From NCBI GenBank assembly GCA_907163375.1, contig CAJQUW010006321.1, forward strand, positions 1-64,000: a stretch of 64,000 bases of DNA, in the 5' to 3' direction. The position numbers were made by a program, and so were the translations under genes. This DNA comes from Prostheceraeus crozeri. Taxonomy: Eukaryota > Platyhelminthes > Polycladida > Euryleptidae. A model generated the notes under the pieces. That model was not told the origin of the DNA, made no database searches, and saw only the letters and a list, made by a program, of their open reading frames with translations. Of this stretch, positions 1-11,719 are shown in pieces; the first letter of the stretch is position 1; the number at the start of each line of letters is the position of its first letter.

Positions 1-448
1 CAAATCATTGTTCGTCTTTTTCTTCAATGTGGCTGCATTGTAAACTTTTCATAATTTCCTTCTTTGTCATGCTCGAACTCCAGCGTTTCTTCGAATATTG
101 AATAGAGATCTTCACTTTCTTTTCGTAGTGCTTGAATAGGTCCCAGTCTTTTCTCCTGTAGGTTTCATACATTTTGTTGATGAGAACATGAAATATTATT
201 CATTCATGGATGGTCATGCTCACTTCTATTAACCATGTTACAGGGTAACTAACTTGCTTACATAGATTCCAGAACATTAGCACATCGTATCAAGAGTTAG
301 GTTACACAATAGGCTCTTTCAACTGATCCTTTCCATGTGAATTCCGAAAAAGACTTTGGTTAGCTCCGAATCAAATACTATTTTTTTCTTTCGGGTAATG
401 CATACGATATTATGATCACAAGTGTTGGTAGGATCTCTGGATCTGTAT
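1..448. other. No gene seen
   Basis: AT-rich sequence with stops in all frames. I see no exon, RNA gene or repeat with clear ends here. It leads up to the left target-site duplication of the hAT element that starts at 449. Confidence 0.5.
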
Positions 449-2718
449 CAGTGTTGCCACTCCACCTAATAAGATTATTATTGCCAGTTGATAAAAGTAT
501 TGCCTTAAACATGAGCAGTCAGAAAAAATGATGAATTATGGAAAAATAATTGTATGTTAGATATGCTAACTACCAGATACTTTAACAGGTGAACGTGTGA
601 ACAACGAAAACACAGAGAAGCACGAAAGTTTCCAAAAACAACTGACCATAAACGTGAAAACCCTAAAAACTATAGTAGACCATCGCCAGATGTTATAGGC
701 TTCTAGTATAGACTGATTCTGAATTGAATTACAAAAATATTGTTTTCATGGAATGAACTGATAATTTTCAGCATAAAGAAGACTTGTGGAATAAATTACA
801 AAAATGCTTAAATCACAAAAGTCAGCACTGTTAATTTCAGCAAAAAGATTTGTCGATTGAGCTATAAAAACATCTATATCGCAAAAGTCAGTAGGCCTAC
901 TGTACTGTTCATTTCAGCAAAAGAACTCGTGTGAACTGAATTACAAAAATATGTATATACACCATTGCGCTTCAAATTTGAAATTTGATAATTTCCATAA
1001 GAACTTGGGACTTAGACCTCCAAAGTAATATATACATTTATCACTTCGTAACAAGAGCTTCAAACAGTCACTTCTTGGAAAATTTGGGCAATGGAAAGAA
1101 ACATTGAGCTGTTTCCGAAGTTTGCAATCGACTCGCTAATTGTTCCTTCACGAGAGTAACTTGTTTCAGTTCCGCAACAGCCTCCTGTCATTTCAATTCA
1201 GCTGCTGTTTGTCTAGCATCAACTTCTTCCCTTTCCTTCTTCACAGACAACTCCTCCTTTCTCAGGTCTTCCAATCTATCCCTACTCAGTGGATAATTTT
1301 GTACCGCCCTATTTATTTCATCAGCTTCTAAAACAGTCAGTTTCGCAATTCTCTCACTCTCTGATGCTTTTTTCTGTTTCGCCAAAAAAGCGTATATTCC
1401 ACATGAGCTTTAAATCCTTGATTAATCACATCATTATCCAATTTGAATGACGTGCTGGTTTCTTTTCTGCAGGAAGGAACGACATTGTAGAAGACTTTTT
1501 CTGATGTCATCGGACAATCGATTATGCTTCTCATTGTCATCGATGTCGTGCGACTTCCTGATGTCTCTTTCACAATCGGCATTTCCATGGAAAAGGGTGG
1601 AACAGGACGTCGGATGCTTCGGACATGCCTCGGATTTGGGCTAATACTCCCATTGGTTTAAAAGTTGTTTGTCCGAAGATGGTCGATGTCATCATGAGAG
1701 ACAACATTAGGAAGTTGATTTGCAAAATAAATGACGAAATCCTCCTTCAACTTAAAGGTTGTATAAAGAAAACTCAGGCAACGAAGAACCCTCTTTTTCA
1801 GAGGGAGATTATCTCGCAGATAGGTCAACATTTTTACATAGTAATTCTTGCACCTGTACCGAAGTACATCGGAAACTTCTTTGTTCGTGGGACTGATGAG
1901 GATCTTGCCAACAGGAAGTTGATTATTGACGTCACTGATAGCCTATTTACTTTCATAGCAGTTTCACTGTCAGTGTTCTAGTTTCAGAATTGTACTGCGA
2001 TATTCTTCACCATGCACATGAGTTGAAGCCTCAAACGATGAATTAAGATGGCCAAAGACTGTTGAAACCACTTTTCAAACGGTTCCGCCATCTGCGCAAC
2101 ATAGATAAAGAATCTGATTTTCTTCCTAATTTCCAGATCTTTCAAAGCGAGACATCTCTTTGAACGATCTGCGCCATCGTTCTGAGCGATCAACTAAAAA
2201 AGGATTAACTTCGTTAGGAGGAAGTTCTTTAAAAAAAGACCGGTGATATGAACTATGTACGAGTGTAAAAAATAGCCCTGGCGTTTATAAAAACACATTT
2301 TCATTTTTAAACTTAGCTCATAATTTTACTGGAGCCGTAGTTAAAAAATTGATGAAATATACCGACTTTCTTCCTCTCATATCTAGCAATTCTAACAGCC
2401 AGAATGTGGGAATGTTGGACTCGAGTATAATGATGTCTCGTATTGATGTGGTACAGTCTCAGATACCAGCGATCAAGTATTGTGAATAATAGGTTTTACA
2501 TTCGATATTACAGTGACTCGCGTAATTCTTTTCAATAGACCTATCTAATTATCTCAAAAACATGCCCATCAAGTCAAAAATTTCTTTTCACAATATCATC
2601 ATCGTTTTAAACTGAATAATATTGCCAACTACAATGAACTACCAGATAATTATTGTATATTGCCACAAATTGTGAATATATTGCCAGGCAATAATTATTG
2701 CCACGAGTGGCAACACTG
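449..2718 (-). mobile_element. hAT-type DNA transposon relic (hAT-A), 2.27 kb
   Basis: The two ends form an inverted pair whose first 14 bases are identical, CAGTGTTGCCACTC. Flanking 8-mers are ATCTGTAT (441-448) and ATCTGTAC (2719-2726), a 7/8 match as expected for an aged hAT duplication. Both subterminal regions are studded with the word ATTGCC, typical of clustered transposase-binding repeats in hAT elements. The interior holds a decayed minus-strand protein-coding region at about 1188-2193. The CAGTG start and 8-bp duplication support hAT; the transposase itself was not matched to a hAT catalytic core, so the class rests on the ends. Confidence 0.7.
1188..2193 (-). pseudogene. Decayed transposon-type protein-coding region inside hAT-A
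   Basis: Minus-strand conceptual translation gives several protein-like stretches in more than one frame. These include LEIRKKIRFFIYVAQMAEPF near 2160-2080, a lysine-rich stretch containing KILISPTNKEVSDVLRYRC near 1915-1855, and an acidic/lysine-rich coiled-coil-like tail at 1385-1188. The first two resemble a repetitive hypothetical-protein family found in many invertebrate genomes (my recollection, not checked). No single frame is open across the region, so it is not a working gene. Function is unassigned; it may be the element's own lost gene. Confidence 0.45.
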
Positions 2719-2854
2719 ATCTGTACAATATTGAACAATGTCTTCATGTACAGGCACTAAATGAAGTATTTGGTCTTCTCTCGTTGACACGAAATCAATG
2801 TTTTCGACAACGCAATTTCTTTATGTCGGATCACCGAAAGAAAATATACATGAT

Positions 2855-2985
2855 ATCGTGGATCAATGATGTGTGGTGTCAATCTTCTGATATGTCAGAA
2901 TTCAAGCTAGAGGCTGCATCGCGTTCAATAAAAAGTTGATCTTCTTGCCCCTTGAGACTAGCTCTGGCCGTGACCATCAGTGCTG
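2855..2985 (+). repeat. Dispersed repeat R1, copy C (partial)
   Basis: This stretch aligns with 21270-21370. Shared words include GGTGTCAAT, GTCAGAATTCA and TGCCCCTYGAGACTA at equal spacing. It is a third, shorter member of the repeat also seen at 18374-21345 (interrupted) and 54249-54545. The class is unknown and no coding content is seen. Confidence 0.5.
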
Positions 2986-3201
2986 ACTAATTTCATCTCT
3001 AGAACCGAACACCCAGACAAGGTAATTTATCTCTGTGGATAGGGTTACGTCTGCTCTAAACTAAAAGCCCATTTATCGTAAATTCGGTAGCTCTGCAGAT
3101 AATTTAAGCATGTCTTGACGATCTGCAGCATTAAACTGTAGACTCTGCAGATGGACATCGATTTCAGTAGGTGATGATGCGGTGTTTATACTTCTTTCCA
3201 G

Positions 3202-4612
3202 CAGTGGCAGGCGCAATTCGATTTTCGCACGATTCCGAATCGCGTGACTCAGCGCATGATTAATCGAAAATCGCGCGATTCTGAATATTTTGAGATTCAG
3301 TGACTAGAAGTTTGCAGTTAACCTAGCCTGCATTATTTTTCACTTCAGAACTATTTTTCCATTAAAAGTTTGATAATGTCCATTAAAATTGAGTCTATTT
3401 AAACTAAAATTATAACTAACCTATCAATCAATGCGATGCTCTATTTGAGAATGCTTGGGAAAACGGCATAATGAATCAGAACACATAAAAGGTCGCAAAC
3501 AAGACATGAAAAGTTTTGATAATCAATTTATAAGATTCCACTGCAAATCTGTTATCATAGAAGTACTGCAAGTACATCATGCACAATTGTACATGTACTA
3601 TGAAGTATATTATTATTATTATTTTTACTTCCCAGTTTCCTTTAGTCTTTGTCAGTCATATTTTATCGAACATAACTGTAGGAGTGTAGTTTTATGCCAT
3701 TTCTTCTATCAGTCATGAAATAAGCATAATCATGCATCAATTAAATCAAACTATTAGACTCATAACCCTTGCAAAACATTAGCTAATCTAATAGAGAGAC
3801 GTCCATAGACTTGAGCAATTTTAAGCACAAAAATTCTGTGACAGCTGAAATACTGCACTTTGCCTAACAAGGTTGGTCAGTAAGACTCGGAATGACTAGC
3901 TTACAGTATCTAGAATTGGCACTCTATAGCATAATCTTCACGATTATCAGCCGCACAGCATAGTCAGGAAAGATAAACATAGAGCAGCCCATTGTGCATT
4001 CCTTCAGCTTGCTCAACCATTCCAGGTATTTTAAGCTGCAGTACTTTGGGCCACTCCTGGTTATCCTGACGAGGCCTCATAGGGCGAAACGCAGCGTCTA
4101 CGGTTGCCAAGGAATTCTCGTGCTTCATTTGTTCAAGTCTGATGACAATTTCCTATTCTATGCTCAGACGAATTAGCACTCTACAATCTTCATAATTAGC
4201 AAATCTGCAAGTGCAATTGTTGCTAAGTTATGTTCATTGCGTGCATGTTAAATGTAATCATTTATGCGCATTGTTATCAATGTATTTATATGATTTCGAT
4301 GTTGATATATAATATGCCTAATATGCTTGACTGCCTTGACAACATGCATGATTCGTATAAATGGTGTACCTGGCCTTTGCGAACGTGTTTAATACTATGT
4401 GGGGAGCTATACATGATCTCAGGAATGAGCACCCTCGCACTTCAATGATCTCAAACGATGAATGAGTGAATAGAAGCATCATTTTTACCTCATCAAACAA
4501 ATTTCATTGAGGAGTCACATTGCAAAAAATCGCACGATTCCTGGTCATTCAAGAATCGTGCGATTGATTCTGTCATCATTCTGTCGGAATCGATTAACTG
4601 CTCCAGCCACTG
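3202..4612. mobile_element. hAT-type non-autonomous element (hAT-B), 1.41 kb
   Basis: The ends are CAGTGGCAGGCGCAATT and the reverse complement of CAGTGGCTGGAGCAGTT. Perfect 8-bp duplications CTTTCCAG lie at 3194-3201 and 4613-4620. Subterminal regions carry palindromic words around CGCACGATT and AATCGTGCG on both sides. Interior ORFs are short and unlike any transposase, so the element was probably mobilised in trans. It sits exactly on the left end of the older element hAT-C. Confidence 0.85.
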
Positions 4613-4617
4613 CTTTC

Positions 4618-5309
4618 CAGGGATGTGGAGTCCCATCATTTTGATAGGACTCCGACTCTGGGTGACAAGTATGTAAGCCTAGTTTTTAAAACATCATAGA
4701 TCATTATAGGCTCACCTGATCCTGTTTTTAGTGATCATTGCTGTATCAATTATTAATCATTTTCAATGAACGTTTATCAACCATAAACCGCTTTTATGCC
4801 ACTTTAAGTTGGGTGCATGCCACCCGGTTTCTCCTATCTTGCTGATATGTGCTTCACACGGTTTTTCTGCAGCCTCTAAAAGGCAGGAAAATCCTTCTCC
4901 AAAAAATGCAACGACACTTTCGATTTTAATGTACGCTTAGGAGGAGCCATCACACACGATTGACGTTAGGGTAAGAGGTAATGTTCTCAAACAAACTAGT
5001 GTTTTACTTTTGTCTCTGATGTGACCTTTGGTGCATAGGTATGATCGAGGCTGGGAAGACTTGTCTTCTCTACTAAATCACCGAGTGAAAAAACAATCCT
5101 TTTTTCAATATCACGGTTCATTCCCTCAACAATTGCAAGCTTTGGATGCACTGGTGTCTCTGTAGTTTTGTTTGACGGAGAAAGTTGACATCAAGACAGT
5201 GAAAGCAATGCACGAGAATAAATAATTTGTTTGTATTATATTTCGGGTCTAGTTGTAGGCCGGAGTCCGGAGTCCTATCATTTGATAGGACTCCGACTCC
5301 GCATCCCTG
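4618..5309. mobile_element. hAT-type MITE-scale element (hAT-C), host of the hAT-B insertion
   Basis: The left end is CAGGGATGTGGAGTC and the right end, reverse complemented, is CAGGGATGCGGAGTC. Next to the right end lies CTTCTTTC (5310-5317). The matching left duplication, also CTTCTTTC, is at 3191-3198, on the far side of hAT-B. The first three bases (CAG) of hAT-C are therefore present at 3199-3201 and again at 4618-4620. Subterminal repeats are GGAGTCC and its complement. No coding content is seen. Confidence 0.8.
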
Positions 5310-5424
5310 CTTCTTTCCGATATCGGATTCTGCACTTCGCATCTAGACTTCTCATTTACATCGTCTCTACCTTCCATTTTGACTGCTTCAGACATAATAA
5401 TACTAATAATAATAATACAATAAT

Positions 5425-5515
5425 AAAACCTCTAGAATGGAAGTAAAACTTAATGCAATACACAATAGTGGCAAAAAAATCTCACGCATTTTCACTTAGA
5501 TACACTTGTCAACAA
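5425..5515 (+). repeat. Dispersed repeat R2, copy 1
   Basis: About 90 bp that recur inverted at 12737-12840 with roughly 90% or better identity by eye. Shared words include CCTCTAGAATGGAAGTAAA, CAATACACAATAGTGGCA and TTAGATACACTTGTCAAC. It is preceded by a TAATAA-rich simple tract (5396-5420). The family is unknown. Confidence 0.65.
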
Positions 5516-6282
5516 CTGAATCGCATCCCTGAAATTGCGAGCCGGTTCGCGAAATCTCAGATGTAAATATGGACTTATTTATCAATAAGATCTGTGCATA
5601 ATTTTAGCAGTTTGAAAGTATATAACACAGACGCGATAGCATGTAATATAAAATCGCTCAATTTTGAAGCTTTGTGTTACTCAGTGAGCCACCATGAGGA
5701 AATCTTGCAACAAAAGCCAGATTAGTTTGCCGCTATTGAAGAACTAACATATTCAAAGAGACTTTGCGATGCAAAGATTTGACCTCGATTTGTTGTTGCA
5801 ACACGACTTTCGGACAAACTCCTACTCATCCAAGCGATGCTGCGCCATTTAGCTGGTAATTGTAATGCCAAATTTTGAATATTCTGTTTGGTCTATGCAG
5901 ATGCTTGCGAAAATATAGGCGATCACGGTTGGTGTTGAACCAAATCAAAAACTCAAATTCTACCAAACCATCGGTTTCGCATCGCACATTTAATCGGTTT
6001 CGTAAAGCAAGGTTTGCCGTGCAGATGCATTTTGACAATCCCGCGATAACCTGTAATGCTAGAGCAATAACGAAACACAGCGTTGGTGGCATGGCATTAT
6101 GGACATTGTATGCATTCACTGTAGTTTTAGGCAGCATGAAGGTTTTCCATTTATCATTTTCTCTTTTGAGATAAAAAATTATTGAAGTGTAATGTCTTGG
6201 TTCCTAATTCTCTCTTAATTCTTTTAACTTCTTTCCATGCAATCTTTGGAGTGGCTACTCATTTTCTCTCAAACTCTTTTAC

Positions 6283-6514
6283 CTGAGCCGCAAAGATATT
6301 TTATTCGAATTTGAAAGCTCACTGAAAGGTTTGTAGTCCACCAGATGAAAAAAATGATGCTTCAATTTTTTGCACAAGACACTTGCTTTGCAATGAATTG
6401 AATTATAATATCGCTCTTGAAAAGTTATGTTTTGCACCAGGTCTGTCGATCCGGAATTCATTTTTCCACCTACCCTAAATCTAAAAGCTTTCTTGATGAT
6501 ATGGCAAGATAGTT
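6283..6514 (-). CDS. PAN/apple-like exon of the same gene
   Basis: This 232-nt exon runs from acceptor ATTAG to donor GTAAAA with no stop in the spliced frame. It ends with two bases of a split Arg codon. The encoded segment is basic, with three cysteines visible (SCHII, HCKAS and VLCKK). Fold assignment rests on the Cys-x3-Cys spacing and surroundings only. Confidence 0.45.
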
Positions 6515-6554
6515 CTAATGCAATTAAAGTCAATAAAATAATCAAATGTCTTAC

Positions 6555-6603
6555 CTGAAAGACTAAGACTCAAAGTTAGTAGAAATACGACGCTCTTCAT
6601 CAT
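6555..6603 (-). CDS. Signal-peptide exon of the PAN-like gene
   Basis: The start codon at 6603 (a second ATG follows directly) opens 16 codons of a hydrophobic leader ending Ser-Leu-Ser, then one base of a split codon and a strong donor GTAAGA. Splicing to 6514 gives Ser-Glu-Leu-Ser-Cys. A CCAAT word lies upstream near 6660 on this strand, of unproved significance. Confidence 0.5.
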
Positions 6604-7109
6604 TGACTTAAGGATAAGATAGAGTTGGGCGGAAAGAGAGTGGTAATCTTTTGGAGTAGCCTATTGGTAATGCATCAGCAGGAGCATTGTTTCAAGAATT
6701 TGATGTTATCTCAATGACGTAGAAAACGTATTCATGTGAATCCTGGCAACGTCGTTGAAGGAATTCTGAATCTATTGTCTCTGTTCCAGAAGTTGAAATA
6801 AGTGTAAGCTCTTAGAGTCAGAAAGATGTAAATTACAACAACTTCAGTATGACAATGATAATCTCAAAATGACATTTTACCAGATGAATGCATTAGCAAA
6901 ATCGAGCATGCACATTATAAAACCATTAAATTTTTTTCATTTTATAAAGATAGAAATTACTAGCCAAAATTTCACTGAAATGTGTCGATGCACTATAGTC
7001 GTGTTCGCGATGTCGGTAGAAAATGCTACATTTTTGAATTTGTAGCTTCTGCAAAACTTAGCAAACGTTCAATAACAAGTGTGGACATAGACTGGATACT
7101 CTACGAGCA

Positions 7110-7358
7110 TACTCTTCTGCAATGTGCTCGCTTGGCCAATCACGGAAGCAAAAGAAACACAAATTTCTGTGTCAATCTCTAGCACTCTCTACAAATGCAT
7201 TCGAACGAGACAATTTTTCAGTTCCCCGTTCATTTGGCAATTTTGGTAGTTCACTCAGTTCGCCGTTCATCTCAATTTTCTGCTAAGCCGTTCAGTTATT
7301 GAAAAATATCAGCTCGCTCAGTTCTTTTCCATTCACCTGGCTAGACGGCATATTTGTA
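7110..7358 (+). repeat. Direct repeat R3, copy 1
   Basis: It aligns over about 250 bp with 7860-8107. The best block begins CTACAAATGCATTCGAACGA and ends TAGACGGCATATTT. The upstream ~75 bp are more diverged but still alignable (CTTCTGCAAT, then CCAA, then TCAATC). Repeated GTTCA/GTTCG words suggest a transposon subterminal region. Confidence 0.6.
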
Positions 7359-7859
7359 GAGGTCACACAGATATCTACATTAGCATGCGCGATATAGGAG
7401 CCTACACCGCATCTGATGAAACCATGGAACTTGAAATTCAGATTGACCGTGCGTGATATTTGATTGATCATTTCATGTGCTACAGACATAGAAAATTAAC
7501 AATACCATAGAAAGTCAACTATTATCTACTTCTATGGTTACAGACACAGAGGTAAGCTGTGGTGACAGAATGTGTGCGTCAAGAGATGACATTCCTCAAT
7601 TCTGATGGCCAAGAGATAAGATCAATTTTCTATTGAACGTAATGCATGTTCAAGTCTGAATTCTAACGAACTAGAACATTGACAACACTTTCACTAAACG
7701 TACACAGTCAGCAAATTTAGATTGAGAAGAGTCAAGCGGTGTGAATTATGTCCCAACTCCCAATTTGATGTATTATCACTAAGGTAGATTGAGTCAAAGA
7801 TATATACTTTTCATCTTGCAGGCCTACCTGCAATCTGATTGATGAGGTTCGTGTATTCG

Positions 7860-8107
7860 CTGCTTCTGCAATATTTCTATTCCAAATACGCAAGCCAAAG
7901 ACAGACGAATCTTTATATCAATCCTTACTACTCGCTACAAATGCATTCGAACGAAACAATTTTTTAGTTCCTCGTTCATTTGGCAATTTTGGTTGCTCAG
8001 TCAGTTCGCCGTTCATTTAAAATTTCCGCTGAGTCGTTCAGGTCATTGAAAAATGTCAGTTCGCTCAGTTATTTTTCATTCACTGGACTAGACGGCATAT
8101 TTATAGA
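7860..8107 (+). repeat. Direct repeat R3, copy 2
   Basis: Second copy of the repeat at 7110-7358, in the same orientation, about 750 bp downstream and roughly 80-85% identical in its core by eye. A weaker inverted relative may lie near 9690-9860, sharing TGCTAAGCC and GTTCGTTCG words. Confidence 0.6.
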
Positions 8108-8934
8108 AATGTGCTGTTCGAATGTTCGGCCGATGAGGTAATTGCGCTTTTCGACTGCAGTTAACATTCCATTAAAAATCCTATGATCAGCAATGTCAAT
8201 CACTGTTGTACATCATTCTGTCATTTTCAAATTATTTGTTATTCAACTATCCAAGTTTACGCTTGTAGAAATGTTAGGCTGCTACAAAATAGGCGAAGTA
8301 GACCTATTTCAGACATTGACTTGTGTTAGAATCCGTATTCAACATCAATTCCTCTTGTATCGTCAAAATTACATGTAGGTCTATATTGTTTTATCAGAAG
8401 ACGACCTGTTCAATTAATGCTAAATTGACCGCGGAAGTGATTGAATTGCCAAATATTCTCGCCAATTTGAAAGCTAAATCTAAGAGTTCTCACCACAAAA
8501 TTTATCAATAGATGAATTTTGAATTGTTGTTGACTTTCACAACTCTTCAATGCTTATAAACTTTGGTCATTTTTGAAATGATGTATTTTTTCTGATTATT
8601 ATCTGATTCAACAAATAAGAAATAATACAATGTGATTTAGCCTACTGCAATTTTTACTTTCTGTCGCAAGTGTTGGGAATGAACTTCTTGATATATGAAA
8701 GGAATCAAGAAGTATATAGTACTAGGTAGAAAATGTAAGATAACGGTCACAATTTATACATATATGTGCACTTTTCTAAAAGAAAGCTAGCGAGTTTGTG
8801 AACTCACATGAAAGCATGTGTCATCAACTTAATAGGCAAAACTTTATTTAATGATTCTAAATTTGGAAATGCCTCAACAAGCAACTAGCAATCATTCATA
8901 TAGTCTTGCACATATGTGTTCATATATGTCGTCC

Positions 8935-9060
8935 GTCCGATTAAAGATTTAAGCGGTTGAAAATGTTCACAGACTATTTTATTGGTATATTGGCCGAGCT
9001 TTCGAGACCAGGTTCTCATTTTCAAGAACTTGCGAAAGCCAATCATATTGAAGAACATAG
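8935..9060 (-). mobile_element. Retroelement 3'-tail-like fragment
   Basis: On the minus strand this reads a short stem-loop with GAGAACCTGGTCTCGAAAGC followed by an AT-rich AATAAAATAG run. The same architecture, a short inverted stem followed by CGAAA, occurs at 58138-58175 (plus) downstream of a Penelope-like GIY-YIG fragment, and at 61955-62035 (minus). I infer a Penelope-type tail; no coding region can be assigned with confidence. Confidence 0.3.
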
Positions 9061-10041
9061 ACCAGCTCTCAGTGAAAGCAATAAATAGCCTGTCGTCTGT
9101 ACTTGTGCAAGAAAACTCGAAATGACAAGAATCATTAATCCTCTGATTACATGTAACTTGCAGTTTTGGAGTTTTATTGCTCTCGTCTCCATCAACTTGT
9201 ACATGCATTTATCAGACAGACAGCCAATAGCTTCTTTCGGAAGGAGATGATTTTCAAAGCTATAGGTCCACTAATTCAAAACTATGTGGTCTTACACGAT
9301 AACTGTATACAGTTGTTACGCTATCATTCTCTACATGAAATTACGTTTATAAATAATGTTAAGTGTATCATTAATTGTAGTTGAAACTTTTTATATGACA
9401 GTGAATAATATTTGAGAATTAACAGGTCAGAGAACGGAAGATTATTAATGTTTTCTTTTATTTGAATTGTTTGAAAATATGACACTAAGCATTTTTTATC
9501 GCGGCCAATGACGACAAATGGATTCAGTCGCATTTCTAAGGTCATCGGTTGGCTCTTTTCTTTTTCCTAAAACTAAACAGAAAATACTAAATCTCTTTAC
9601 CAGCTTCAATGCTCTGAACGAAATCATCACTTCAATCTCCGACCTGTACTGCGTCAATGAAATTTGGTTTTTGGATTACAACTTTAATTCAAACTGGCCT
9701 GTTAATCGCAACCAGTGTATTCAAACGAACAAGGACGAACGAACTGATTTTTTCTCAATGTTGGTGAATGATGAGAACTAACAAACGGGCTTAGCACATT
9801 TTAAAATCGAACTAACGAGCGAACGGAGAGTTAGAAAGATTCGTTAATTTTCGTGTGAATCAGATAACTGAACTGGTGAGCAGTCGCGGGGCGATGAGTA
9901 CATGCCTTGTACCATCTAATGAGTCTTAGGTAAACAAAGAAGTTGGTATATCATCGAAATGAAATTTGTGAAAGCCAAATCGATGAGCAGATTGCATGAA
10001 ATTTTTGTCGTGCCTTTAATTGTTTCACATTGAATAAAGTT

Positions 10042-11393
10042 CTGGGGTGAGCCGCCATAATTGGATCTGTGACATATTTTGTCACATCTTGATATTCGAG
10101 ATTTGTCACATTTTGTCACATGCAAATTGACATAAAAGTCACATAATGTCACATGCTGATGAAAAGACATTGCCAAAATTTGAAACATGCCGGTGCGCAG
10201 AAGATTGGCAGTTATCAATTTTGCCTTAAATGCTGATTTTTTAAGTAGAGCATTTGACATAATATTCATGATAAATATCAAACGAGGTTTTAACGGGACA
10301 AAATCGAGAAAAATCTTTAATTTATTAATTACAACTAATTATTATTCTTATTTATATAGCTCCACATGGGTGGTCTCCGTGGCACAGTGCTTGGCCTAGC
10401 GATCTTTCGGTCCATAGGTCGAGCCCCGAAAGTGTCATTGGAAGTCGTACGGAAGGGTATCCGGAATAAAGATCCCAAATCTCCAGATTAAAGTCTGAGA
10501 CTATCAGCACCGTCCAAGCCCCACTATGGGGAGGGGGAGTAGCGACGTTGAACTATCACTTCATTTCCATAGAGAATAGCCATTGAAAGTGCACAACATT
10601 TACTCCGAGATTTATGGTAATAACGAAACAGACAATGGATAAAACCGGGACACATTTAACTTTGTTTAAAGTGGAAAAATTGCACTCAAACCTTGTTGTA
10701 GTCTTATTGCAATTGATTCTTTTCATAGTTCGAATTCATTTATAATTCACTACTTATGGCAAATATGATAGCATAATAAACACGTACTCCGAATATGTTT
10801 TACAATGTGAATTCACAGACCATAGCATTTCACAGAAAATAGGAAAGCTTTGTTTTCAGTGAACAAATGCCACTCAGTTTTATAGCGATTACTATTACTT
10901 TTGTTTTGTATTCAGATCAGTGGTATATATAAATACATACGCGTGCATTATAGGAAGTATACATTCGCAGCGACTCCTACGATCTGGACATGACAACCAA
11001 GAAACATCTGGCCACATACAATGAATGCTACAATTGGGCCATCACATAGCACGTCGAAGTCAACTTTGAAAAGTCGGACAAATAACAGCACGCTTTGCTG
11101 GAGCAAGTACAAGTCGCCATTTGGAGCAAGGAGGGGGAAAAATATCAATCTTGCATATACCTGATGTAAATTATCGTCAAAGAATAAAGGAACATTATAA
11201 TAATGACTTCGTTATTTCATTCAAACAAAGTTGATTCTCCTCTGTGACTTTGCTCATATTTTGTCAGAATATTTTCCGCGAATTTGTCACATTTTGTCAC
11301 ACCAACAACTAAAAACACACATTTTGTCACATTTTATTTTGAGATGAAACATTGTCACATAATGTCACGTTTTGTCACATCGGCCCACCCCTG
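10042..11393. mobile_element. hAT-like non-autonomous element (hAT-D), 1.35 kb
   Basis: The ends CTGGGGTGAGCCG and, reverse complemented, CAGGGGTGGGCCG form an imperfect inverted pair. AAAGTT flanks both sides (10036-10041 and 11394-11399); six bases are certain and an 8-bp duplication may have decayed. Each end carries about five copies of TTTGTCACAT/ATGTGACAAA as subterminal repeats. A tRNA-derived SINE (10368-10560) is inserted inside. No transposase is recognised in the interior. Confidence 0.65.
10368..10560 (+). mobile_element. tRNA-derived SINE, copy 1
   Basis: The head GGTGGTCTCCGTGGCACAGT contains an A-box-like TGGCACAGTGCTTGG, and GGTCGAGCCCC some 50 bp on fits a B box, so an RNA polymerase III promoter is likely. 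The body carries GTCATTGGAAGTCGT and GGAAGGGTATCCGG. The 3' part (CAAGCCCC, then GGGGAGG, then TAGCGACGTTGAAC) matches the inverted copy at 54571-54766. Confidence 0.7.
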
Positions 11394-11719
11394 AAAGTTA
11401 ATTAGGAGGCATTTATCTCCGGGCCTATTTTTAATGGATCAAGGGCGCAACATGACTTCTCGCGTATAACATAAAAAAGTAATCATTCAAATGCCAAAAA
11501 CATGATGTATTAGGTCTAAAATAGTTAACAATAATTATGCACTTGCATGATAATTGGTACTTCTGTATATCTGTAGAGTTTTCAGCAAACCTTTACTTTT
11601 TAAAGAGCTGATTGTCGACCACTGGGAGTTCGCAGACGCAGTTTAGTCAGTTCATGGTAAACGATGTAATGAATGACATGGAAGCAAATGAATCGATCAT
11701 GTATTTGAGGAAGTTAAAA

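Larger units (their letters stand above)
5826..6603 (-). pseudogene. Secreted PAN/apple plus fibrinogen-like gene, probably disrupted
   Basis: The first exon encodes a 16-residue start, MMKSVVFLLTLSLSLS, which is a convincing signal peptide, followed by donor GTAAGA. The second exon (6514-6283) begins after acceptor ATTAG in the matching phase. It encodes a segment with two cysteines four residues apart (HCKASVLCK) and a flanking FHLVDYKPFSELS, suggestive of a PAN/apple domain with its usual Cys-x3-Cys core and aromatic-Tyr strand. Downstream (6050-5830) lie pieces resembling the start of a fibrinogen-related domain: RDCQNASAR, then RLNVRCETDG and an aromatic-rich stretch. These are in different frames. 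PAN-fibrinogen secreted lectin-like proteins are known in invertebrates. The signal-peptide exon looks sound; the fibrinogen part suggests a decayed gene or assembly errors. Confidence 0.4.
6604..10041. other. Intergenic, repeats but no recognised gene
   Basis: This stretch holds the paired repeats at 7110-7358 and 7860-8107 and a retroelement-like tail at 8935-9060. Open frames of 60-107 codons (for example 8885-9208 minus and 9518-9781 plus) have no recognisable domain, no paired splice sites and ordinary composition. I treat them as chance. Confidence 0.5.

Noticed and set aside
5875-6174. Plus-strand 99-codon frame ending in a hydrophobic segment
   Set aside because: It lies antisense to the fibrinogen-like remnant, lacks splice partners and has no recognised family.
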